Assembly: GCA_018716795.1 (NCBI GenBank) | Contig: DVJK01000261.1 | Span: forward strand, 1 to 11,392 | Source: Candidatus Scatomorpha merdipullorum | GTDB taxonomy: Bacteria; Bacillota; Clostridia; Oscillospirales; Oscillospiraceae | DNA length: 11,392 bases | Reading direction: 5' to 3' | Part shown: in pieces, positions 6,221-11,392 of the stretch | Layout: every line of letters begins with the position of its first letter | Position numbering within the stretch: the first letter of the stretch is position 1 | The notes under the pieces: generated by a model | What the model saw: the letters and a program-made list of their open reading frames with translations, nothing else | What the model was told of the DNA's origin: nothing | Database searches by the model: none | Position numbers and translations under genes: made by a program

Positions 6221-7114
6221 TTACACGACCTTGAGCCCGACGCCGCGCATGCTCTCGATGAGCTTGGCCCTGGTGTCCTCGGCCATGTCGACCAGGGGCA
6301 GGCGGAGCTTGCCGACGTTCAGCCCGGCGAGGTTCATCGCGGTCTTGACCGGGATGGGGTTCGTCTCGATAAAGAGCTTGTCGAAGAAGTCGGCGAGGCG
6401 GAAATACTCGTCGGCCGCGGCCTTGTAGTCGCCCTTGAGACAGAGCTCGCAGAGCTTCGCCACGTCGGCGGGGATGATGTTCGAGGCCACGGAGATGACG
6501 CCGTAGGCGCCGAGGGCCATCATGGGCACGGTGTCGGAGTCGTTGCCGGACCAGAAGCAGAGCTCGTCGCCGCACATGCTGCGGGTGAGCGCATACTCGG
6601 CGATGTTGCCGCTGGCCTCCTTGACGCCGTTTATGTTCGGGTGCTTGGAGAGAGCCTTGTAGGTCGCAGGCTTGATGCCTATGCCGGTGCGGCCGGGGAC
6701 GTTATACAGAATCATGGGCACGCTCACCCTGTCGGCGACATAGCTGAAGTGCTCGATGAGGCCGCGCTGGGTGCTCTTGTTGTAGTAGGGGGTGACCATG
6801 AGGATGCCGTCCGCGCCGCAGCCCTCGGCGTGCTTGGCCTGCTCGAGGGCGTGCTCGGTGTTGTAGGAGCCGACGCCGACAATCACCTTCATGCGTCCGG
6901 CGCAGCGCTTGGCGGTGAGCTCAGTCAGCTTATTGTGCTCCTCCTCCGTGTGCGTCGGGTTCTCGCCCGTGGTGCCGCATACGAGGATGGCGGCGGTGCC
7001 GCCCTCATACTGCATCTCAAGCAGCTCCTCATACTTCGCGTAATCCACTCCGGTGTCGGTATAGGGCGTCACAATGGCTGTGCAGGAGCCGGTGAAAATG
7101 GGTGTTTTGGACAT
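6221..7114 (-). CDS. dapA: 4-hydroxy-tetrahydrodipicolinate synthase
   Basis: This 297-residue TIM-barrel enzyme condenses pyruvate with aspartate semialdehyde, the committed step toward diaminopimelate and lysine. Key features are GTTGE (47-51), PYYNK (109-113), YNVPGRTG (137-144) with Y137 and R142 expected in the active site, and the Schiff-base lysine K165 in GVKEASGN (163-170). GAYGVISVASN (202-212) lines the far side of the barrel in homologues. Length is typical for the family. AAGGAGG precedes ATG 7114 at about 7 nt, the strongest ribosome binding site of the operon. It lies 64 bp downstream of asd and 10 bp upstream of dapB; no separate promoter was seen in the 64 bp, which instead holds a strong hairpin. 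Confidence 0.97.
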   Translation of the reverse strand: MSKTPIFTGSCTAIVTPYTDTGVDYAKYEELLEMQYEGGTAAILVCGTTGENPTHTEEEHNKLTELTAKRCAGRMKVIVGVGSYNTEHALEQAKHAEGCGADGILMVTPYYNKSTQRGLIEHFSYVADRVSVPMILYNVPGRTGIGIKPATYKALSKHPNINGVKEASGNIAEYALTRSMCGDELCFWSGNDSDTVPMMALGAYGVISVASNIIPADVAKLCELCLKGDYKAAADEYFRLADFFDKLFIETNPIPVKTAMNLAGLNVGKLRLPLVDMAEDTRAKLIESMRGVGLKVV

Positions 7115-7153
7115 GCTTCTACCTCCTTACCTGTAATCGTGCTGTTTCTGCCG

Positions 7154-7174
7154 GGCGCGCCGCGAAGGCGCGCC
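7154..7174 (-). other. Intercistronic hairpin between asd and dapA (paired GGCGCGCC palindromes)
   Basis: Two copies of the 8-bp palindrome GGCGCGCC (7154-7161 and 7167-7174) are separated by 5 nt and form an 8-bp all-GC stem. On the minus-strand transcript it begins 5 nt after the asd stop and is followed by CGGCAG, not a U run, so it is not a standard terminator. It could limit readthrough or protect mRNA ends and so set the asd to dapA ratio. Confidence 0.6.
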
Positions 7175-7178
7175 TTGT

Positions 7179-8264
7179 TTATTTGCGGGTTATATAGCCC
7201 TCGGCGGCGAGCAGCTCTGCAAGCTCGACGGCCCCGCCGGCCGCGCCGCGAAGGGTGTTGTGACTCAGGCAGACGAACTTGTAGTCATACTGCGTGTCGG
7301 GCCTCAGGCGGCCTATGGAAATCTGCATCCCGCCCTCGTTCATGCGGTCGAGCCTCGTCTGCGGGCGGTCGGGCTCCTCAAAATAGCGCAGGAACTGCGC
7401 CGGAGCGCTGGGGAGGCCGAGCTCCTGCGGACGGCCCTTGAAATTCGCCCAGGCGGCCTTCATCGCCTCCATGGAGGGCGTTTTGTCGAAGGAGCAGAAG
7501 ACGGCGGCCATGTGCCCGTTCGAGGCGGCGACGCGCAGGCACTGCGCCGTGATGCCCGGAGACGCGGCGTTTTCAATGTGATCCCCGGCGACGCGGCCCC
7601 AGACCTTGAGCGGCTCCTGCTCGCTCTTCTCCTCCTCGCCGCCGATGTAGGGTATCACGTTGTCGACCATTTCGGGCCAGGTCTCGAAGGTCTTGCCCGC
7701 GCCGGAGATGGCCTGATAGGTGCAGACGAGGATTTTGTTCAGCCCGTATTCCTCGCGGAGAGGGGAGAGGGCGGGCACGTAGCTCTGGATGGAGCAGTTG
7801 CTTTTGACGGCGATGAAGCCGCGCGCGGTGCCCAGGCGCTTTTTCTGCGCGGGAATAATCTCGAGGTGCCCGGGGTTTATCTCCGGTATGACCATCGGCA
7901 CGTCCGGGGTCCAGCGGTTCGCGGAGTTGTTGGAGACGACCGGCGTCTCGCTTTTCGCATACTCATCCTCGAGGGCGCGTATCTCCTCGGCCTTCATGTC
8001 CACGGCGGAGAAGACGAAGTCGACCTCGTCCGCCATGTCCGCCACGTCGGCGGCGTCCTTAACTATTATATCCTTCGCGCACTCGGGCATGGGCACATCG
8101 AGGGCCCAGCGTTTCCCGGCGGCCTCGGCATAGGTCCTGCCCGCGCTGCGCGCGCTGGCGGCTATGGCCTTGAGCTCGAACCAGGGGTGCTGTGCGATGA
8201 GGGTGACAAAGCGCTGGCCCACCATACCGGTGCCGCCTATAACGCCTACCTTGAGTTTTTCCAT
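7179..8264 (-). CDS. asd: Aspartate-semialdehyde dehydrogenase, archaeal/fungal-type subfamily
   Basis: This 361-residue enzyme reduces aspartyl phosphate to aspartate semialdehyde with NADPH, supplying DapA. The nucleotide-binding motif GGTGMVG is at 10-16. The active-site cysteine is C157 in KSNCSIQ (154-160), followed by TYQAISGAG (182-190), DNVIPYIGGEEEK (201-213) and RVAASNGH (244-251), where R244 and H251 are the expected substrate-binding and catalytic residues. The SNCS and IPYIGGEE wording matches the archaeal/yeast Hom2-type branch (TIGR00978-like) rather than the classic NCTT bacterial type. The start is ATG 8264, preceded by AAGGAAGG at 8 nt; an in-frame ATG 11 codons upstream lacks a binding site and adds residues without family support. 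It is first in asd-dapA-dapB. No lysine riboswitch was recognised in the leader. Confidence 0.95.
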   Translation of the reverse strand: MEKLKVGVIGGTGMVGQRFVTLIAQHPWFELKAIAASARSAGRTYAEAAGKRWALDVPMPECAKDIIVKDAADVADMADEVDFVFSAVDMKAEEIRALEDEYAKSETPVVSNNSANRWTPDVPMVIPEINPGHLEIIPAQKKRLGTARGFIAVKSNCSIQSYVPALSPLREEYGLNKILVCTYQAISGAGKTFETWPEMVDNVIPYIGGEEEKSEQEPLKVWGRVAGDHIENAASPGITAQCLRVAASNGHMAAVFCSFDKTPSMEAMKAAWANFKGRPQELGLPSAPAQFLRYFEEPDRPQTRLDRMNEGGMQISIGRLRPDTQYDYKFVCLSHNTLRGAAGGAVELAELLAAEGYITRK

Positions 8265-8304
8265 GTGCAGGACCTTCCTTTCGCCACACGAAAGCATATT
8301 CGCG

Positions 8305-8402
8305 CGGTGGTAAATTCATGCCGGGCTTGCATACCGGGCGCCGAGAGGCTATAATAAACCCGTCGAATCGCGCCTCACCGGCTTATTGGCATTTTACCAC
8401 CG
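8305..8402. repeat. Nested imperfect inverted repeats spanning the asd/spoIID-like intergenic promoters
   Basis: Outer arms: CGGTGGTAAA..ATGCC (8305-8322, with three extra bases) and its inverse GGCATTTTACCACCG (8388-8402), 15 matching bases. Inner arms: GCCGAGAGGC (8340-8349) and GCCTCACCGGC (8372-8382), pairing in two blocks of 5 and 4 bp. The loop of the inner repeat contains the rightward -10 box, and the right outer arm contains the leftward -10 box. They could be regulator sites or cruciform-forming DNA; the role is unknown. Confidence 0.5.
8327..8355 (+). promoter_or_regulatory. Promoter of the SpoIID/LytB-like gene and queA
   Basis: TTGCAT (8327-8332, 3/6 match) is followed after 17 bp by a perfect TATAAT (8350-8355). 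Initiation near 8362 would give a leader of about 80 nt before ATG 8442. The -35 box is weak, so activation or modest strength is possible. Confidence 0.6.
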
Positions 8403-8419
8403 TGCGGCGTTTCAGTCAA
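8391..8419 (-). promoter_or_regulatory. Promoter of the asd-dapA-dapB operon
   Basis: On the minus strand TTGACT (8414-8419, 5/6) is followed after 17 bp by TAAAAT (8391-8396, 5/6). Initiation near 8384 gives an asd leader of about 120 nt, in which the inner inverted repeat (8340-8382) can fold as an imperfect hairpin. No known riboswitch motif was recognised in the leader. Confidence 0.65.
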
Positions 8420-8441
8420 TAAATCGTTAAAAGGTGAACAT

Positions 8442-10103
8442 ATGAAAACCCGAATTCCCGCCGCCGCTCTGGCGCTCCTCATTATAATATGTATGGCCTT
8501 CATGCCCGGGGCCGCCGCCTCGGACATATACGCCGGCTCCGGCGCGCTGGGGACGCCCCTCGCCGAGGCCTGGGTCCGCACGTCCTCGGGCGCTTCGCCG
8601 CTGGGCGCGGACGAGGCCTATGTCCGGACGGGCTCCGGCCTCGTCAAGCTCGGCTCCGGCGAGGCCGCGGAGCCCGGCGCGCCTCCGGAGCACCTGGAGG
8701 TGAGCGGCGCGCTCGAGCTCGAGTATAACAAAATGCGCGTCGCGCTCTACTACTACGAGGGCGAGAGCTCCATACGCAAGCCCACGCTGGACTATGCAAA
8801 CCTAGAAAACGAGGTGGGCAGCGGCTATTACCTCGGCTATTACGACTCCGGGCGCGACTTCGTCGCCCTCGCCTCGACGGACGAGACGCGCATCACGATG
8901 GTCATGGACCGCACGACCTCGACTCCCGGCGGCGCCGTCGGCTGCTGGCACGTCCTGCTTCCCGGGGCCTATGAGAGCTATGAGGAGGCCATGACCGCGG
9001 CCTCGGCCTACCCCGGCGGCTTCGCGGGCTGGTATGAGGGCGAATTCCGCGCGCTCTACGGCGCCTATTCCGGCAGCGGCGAGGCGGCCTCGGCCCTCGC
9101 GGCCTACGGCGGCGAGAGCGTGTACACCGCGAGCGAATACTGCGTCACGGTCACGCGCACGGAGGACGCGCGCATACTCTTTGAGTTCGACGGCGGGGAA
9201 GAGCTCGGCCTCGGCGTCCTGCCCGCGGGCGAGGACACGCGGACCTGGTTCAAGGGCAACACCTACCGCGGCGGCTTCGAGTACATACGCCGCACGGGCG
9301 AGCGGCTGACGGTCATAAACGTCGTGGACATCGAGGACTACGTCAAGGGCGTGCTGCCCTATGAGATGAGCGAGGGCTGGCCCGCCGAGGCCCTGAAGGC
9401 CCAGGCCGTCTGCGCCCGCACCTACGCCGCGGCGCACTTCGACGGCCTGCCCGGCTACCGCGCCGACGTCACGAACGACACGTTCAGCCAGGCCTATCTC
9501 GGCGACACCGCCTCCGGCCCGGGCACCGACGCCGCCGTCGAGGCCACGGAGGGCCTCTACCTCGTATACGGCGGCGAGCCCATCGACGCCATGTACTGCT
9601 CATCCAACGGCGGGGCCACGGAGGACAGCGAGAACGTCCTGCTCAGCGCCGTGCCCTACCTGCGCGGGAAGGCGGACCCCTACGAGGCCGCCGCGGCGGA
9701 CGTGAACCCCTATTCCTCCTGGACGCGGAGCTTCAGCGCCTCGGAACTTCAGAGCCGCCTCGCCTCCGCGGGCTGGCGTCTCAGCTCCGTCGCCTCGGTT
9801 GAGGCCGCGCTTTCCGAGAGCGGGAACGTCATTGGCCTCACCTTCGCCTCGACGGAGGGCTATGAGGTCACGCTTGAGAAGAGCGTATGCTATAACTTTG
9901 TGACCGGCACGCTCGGGCTCAGCAGCATACGCTTCGAGGCTGAGGCCGTCTCCGGCGGCTTTGCCTTCACCGGCTCCGGCTGGGGCCACAGCCTGGGCAT
10001 GAGCCAGTACGGGGCCTACGCCATGGCAGTGAGCTACGGCTTTGACTTCGACCAGATACTGAACTTCTATTTCACGGACGTTGAACTTGTAAGAGGCGAA
10101 TGA
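8442..10103 (+). CDS. Secreted SpoIID/LytB-domain protein
   Basis: This 553-residue protein has a signal peptide (MKTR, hydrophobic core 7-22, likely cleavage near AAA-S, 25-27) and is probably exported. Residues 28-280 are a Gly/Ala/Ser/Tyr-rich region without a fold I can name; it includes the near-repeat AEAWVRTSSGASPLG / DEAYVRTGSGLVKLG (41-55 and 57-71). Residues about 285-550 are the SpoIID/LytB domain: VVDIEDYVKGVLPYEMS (294-310), EALKAQAVCARTYA (316-329), YCSSNGGATEDSENV (385-399) and GWGHSLGMSQYGA (513-525). In SpoIID the Glu of the PYEM-type motif (here E308) is the catalytic residue for peptidoglycan strand cleavage. B. subtilis SpoIID is about 340 residues, so this is a long form closer to LytB-type proteins; a role in sporulation engulfment is not shown by sequence alone. 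AAAAGGTG precedes ATG 8442. queA begins 1 bp after the stop. Confidence 0.9.
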   Translation: MKTRIPAAALALLIIICMAFMPGAAASDIYAGSGALGTPLAEAWVRTSSGASPLGADEAYVRTGSGLVKLGSGEAAEPGAPPEHLEVSGALELEYNKMRVALYYYEGESSIRKPTLDYANLENEVGSGYYLGYYDSGRDFVALASTDETRITMVMDRTTSTPGGAVGCWHVLLPGAYESYEEAMTAASAYPGGFAGWYEGEFRALYGAYSGSGEAASALAAYGGESVYTASEYCVTVTRTEDARILFEFDGGEELGLGVLPAGEDTRTWFKGNTYRGGFEYIRRTGERLTVINVVDIEDYVKGVLPYEMSEGWPAEALKAQAVCARTYAAAHFDGLPGYRADVTNDTFSQAYLGDTASGPGTDAAVEATEGLYLVYGGEPIDAMYCSSNGGATEDSENVLLSAVPYLRGKADPYEAAAADVNPYSSWTRSFSASELQSRLASAGWRLSSVASVEAALSESGNVIGLTFASTEGYEVTLEKSVCYNFVTGTLGLSSIRFEAEAVSGGFAFTGSGWGHSLGMSQYGAYAMAVSYGFDFDQILNFYFTDVELVRGE

Positions 10104-10104
10104 T

Positions 10105-11127
10105 ATGAAAAAATCCGACTTCAATTTCGAGCTCCCTCCCGAGCTCATTGCGCAGACGCCGCTTGAAAAGCGCGACTCCTCGCGCCTCATGTGCCTCGAC
10201 CGCGAAAGCGGCGAGGTGACGCACCGCGTCTTCTCCGACATTGCCGGGCTGCTTCGTCCGGGCGACTGCCTCGTGATGAACGACTCGCGCGTCCTGCCCG
10301 CGCGGCTGCTGGGCGTGCGCGAGAGCGGCGGGGCCACGGAGCTGCTGCTGCTCCGCGACCTCGGCGAGGGGCGCTGGGAATGTCTCGTCCGGCCCGGAAA
10401 GAGGACGAGGCCCGGCACGAGGATAAGCTTCGGCGGCGGCGAGCTGACGGCCGAGGTGCTGTCCGTCGCCGAGGGTGGGAACAGGATAGTGCGCTTCGAC
10501 TATGAGGGCATCTTCCTCGAGGTGCTCGAGCGCCTGGGCAAAATGCCCCTCCCGCCCTATATAAAGGCCGAGCTCAACGACCCCGAGCGCTATCAGACGG
10601 TGTACTCCAGGGCCCTGGGCAGCGCGGCCGCGCCCACGGCGGGGCTCCACTTCACGCGCGAGCTGCTGGATGAAATCGCCGCGAGGGGCGTGCGCGAGTG
10701 CTTCATAACCCTCCACGTCGGCCTCGGCACCTTCCGCCCCGTCAAGGAGGAGGAGATAGAGGAGCACGACATGCACTCCGAGTTCTGCATCATCCCCGAG
10801 GAGACGGCCAGAACCGTCAACGAGTGCCGCGCGAAGGGCGGCCGCGTCGTCTGCGTCGGCACGACGAGCTGCCGCACGCTTGAGAGCTTCGCGAACGAGG
10901 ACGGCACGCTCGAGGCCAAAAGCGGCTGGACGGACATCTTCATTTACCCCGGCTACAAATTCAAGTGCATGGACGCGCTCATAACGAACTTCCACCTGCC
11001 CGAGAGCACGCTTATCATGCTCGTGAGCGCCTTCGCCGGCCGCGAGCACATCCTGAACGCCTACGCCGAGGCCGTCCGGGAGAAATACCGCTTCTTCTCC
11101 TTCGGCGACGCGATGTTCATCTCCTGA
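10105..11127 (+). CDS. queA: tRNA preQ1(34) S-adenosylmethionine ribosyltransferase-isomerase
   Basis: This 340-residue cytoplasmic enzyme transfers and isomerises the ribose of S-adenosylmethionine onto preQ1 at tRNA wobble position 34, giving epoxyqueuosine. Family signatures run throughout: NDSRVLPARL (59-68), RPGKRTRPG (96-104), GKMPLPPYI (145-153), GSAAAPTAGLHFT (172-184), HVGLGTFRPV (204-213), TSCRTLES (254-261), TDIFIYPGY (276-284), ITNFHLPESTLIMLVSAFAG (293-312) and FFSFGDAMFI (330-339). Length and both ends are typical. The start is ATG 10105, 1 bp after the upstream stop; GAGG (10093-10096) lies inside the end of the upstream gene, so translation is probably coupled. In many Clostridia tgt follows queA; here the next gene is rplS, so tgt must lie elsewhere if present. 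Confidence 0.97.
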   Translation: MKKSDFNFELPPELIAQTPLEKRDSSRLMCLDRESGEVTHRVFSDIAGLLRPGDCLVMNDSRVLPARLLGVRESGGATELLLLRDLGEGRWECLVRPGKRTRPGTRISFGGGELTAEVLSVAEGGNRIVRFDYEGIFLEVLERLGKMPLPPYIKAELNDPERYQTVYSRALGSAAAPTAGLHFTRELLDEIAARGVRECFITLHVGLGTFRPVKEEEIEEHDMHSEFCIIPEETARTVNECRAKGGRVVCVGTTSCRTLESFANEDGTLEAKSGWTDIFIYPGYKFKCMDALITNFHLPESTLIMLVSAFAGREHILNAYAEAVREKYRFFSFGDAMFIS

Positions 11128-11135
11128 ACGGCCGG

Positions 11136-11162
11136 GCCGGGAAAAAGAGCGGATTTTCCGGC
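11136..11162 (+). other. Hairpin after queA without a U tract
   Basis: GCCGG-G-AAAA (11136-11145, one bulge) pairs with TTTTCCGGC (11154-11162). The 3' side is followed by AAAAG rather than a T run, so it is not a standard intrinsic terminator for queA. Readthrough into rplS therefore cannot be excluded. Confidence 0.4.
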
Positions 11163-11181
11163 AAAAGCTGCGAAAAAACTC

Positions 11182-11210
11182 TTGCAATCCGGCTTGCGCT
11201 GTGGTAATAT
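11182..11210 (+). promoter_or_regulatory. Promoter of rplS
   Basis: TTGCAA (11182-11187, 4/6) is followed after 17 bp by TAATAT (11205-11210). Predicted initiation is near 11217, about 87 nt upstream of the rplS start. Confidence 0.65.
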
Positions 11211-11216
11211 ACTTAA

Positions 11217-11303
11217 GCTTGCGCAATGCGCCAAATCAGGATGGTCCTCTGCCGCGCCGAGACCCGCCGGTTACGAACGTCCGTATCGAAAGAGGGATAC
11301 AAA
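11217..11303 (+). promoter_or_regulatory. Structured rplS leader, candidate L19 autoregulatory leader
   Basis: The roughly 87-nt untranslated leader contains a short hairpin GCGC-AAT-GCGC (about 11221-11231), a possible AGGA/TCCT hairpin near 11238-11248, and at its end GTATC (11283-11287) pairing with GATAC (11296-11300). The last hairpin places AGAGG of the ribosome binding site in its 8-nt loop. An L19 leader family is known upstream of rplS in Firmicutes and fits this position and size. I could not confirm the family consensus by eye. Confidence 0.45.
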
Positions 11304-11392
11304 ATGGATCTTGTCAAGACCCTGACCGAAAAGTACATGAAGCCCGAGCTACCCGAGATGAACGTCGGCGACACCGTCCGTGTCACCGTCCG
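11304..11392 (+). CDS. rplS: Ribosomal protein L19 (50S), N-terminal part cut by window edge
   Basis: Twenty-nine codons are present before the window ends. The tail of the visible part, LPEMNVGDTVRVTV (16-29), fits the conserved L19 N-terminal stretch with P-x-x-x-x-GDTVRV-x-V (B. subtilis has LPAFRPGDTLRVHV). L19 sits at the interface of the 50S and 30S subunits. ATG 11304 is preceded by AGAGGG (11291-11296) and by its own promoter and structured leader. L19 is about 115 residues, so roughly three quarters lies beyond the window. Confidence 0.88.
   Translation, partial: MDLVKTLTEKYMKPELPEMNVGDTVRVTV

Noticed and set aside
7154..7174. Intrinsic terminator of asd
   Set aside because: On the operon strand the stem is followed by CGGCAGAAAC, not a U run; the T-rich side faces the plus strand, where no gene ends.
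6005..7441. A 478-codon open frame on the plus strand opposite dapA and parts of dapB and asd
   Set aside because: It has no motif, no binding site, and lies across three well-supported genes of the opposite strand; it is a GC-rich shadow.
8265..8384. A lysine riboswitch or T-box in the asd leader
   Set aside because: The predicted leader is about 120 nt, shorter than a lysine riboswitch, with no T-box sequence and no terminator or antiterminator pair; only an imperfect hairpin is seen.
11136..11162. Intrinsic terminator of queA
   Set aside because: The stem is followed by A residues rather than T, so it lacks the pause-and-release tract.
10072..11226. A 384-codon minus-strand frame opposite queA
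   Set aside because: It runs antisense through the whole of queA, whose signatures are unambiguous, and its product resembles nothing.

Overview
The window looks like chromosomal DNA from a GC-rich Clostridia-type Firmicute, plausibly a gut Oscillospiraceae relative. The reasons are low-GC-Firmicute-style promoters (TTGACA / 17 bp / TATAAT-like) and AGGAGG-type ribosome binding sites in GC-rich DNA, a DUF3048 (YerB-type) lipoprotein, a UPF0340/YwlG protein, a SpoIID/LytB protein next to queA, and a TetM-like translational GTPase. No mobile element, CRISPR array, rRNA or tRNA was seen. The density is that of ordinary core genome, with eight complete genes and one cut by the right edge.

Layout. 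Left arm (minus strand): a TetM/EF-G-like ribosomal GTPase fused at its C-terminus to a YacP/Rae1-type NYN nuclease domain (20-2623), with its own promoter; upstream of it is a UPF0340 protein (2731-3288) with its own terminator and promoter. A divergent promoter pair sharing one -35 heptamer (3333-3383) fires left into the UPF0340 gene and right into a two-gene unit of a DUF3048 lipoprotein and a RarD-type DMT transporter (3413-5407). A symmetrical hairpin with A and T tracts (5412-5443) ends that unit and also the convergent lysine/DAP operon asd-dapA-dapB (minus strand, 5455-8264). The 177-bp region between asd and the next gene holds two promoters that face each other inside nested inverted repeats. 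Right arm (plus strand): a secreted SpoIID/LytB protein and queA, 1 bp apart (8442-11127), then a promoter, a likely structured leader and the first 29 codons of rplS (ribosomal protein L19).

How the genes work together: asd, dapA and dapB are three consecutive steps from aspartyl phosphate to tetrahydrodipicolinate, feeding lysine and peptidoglycan. SpoIID/LytB acts on peptidoglycan. queA and rplS belong to translation. The most interesting item is the GTPase-NYN fusion. It joins a factor of the family that binds the ribosomal A-site region to a domain whose best-known free-standing relative, B. subtilis Rae1/YacP, cuts mRNA in the A site. The tip loop needed for tetracycline release in TetM is not present, so this is more likely a ribosome-surveillance or mRNA-cleavage factor than a resistance gene. 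That function is inference.
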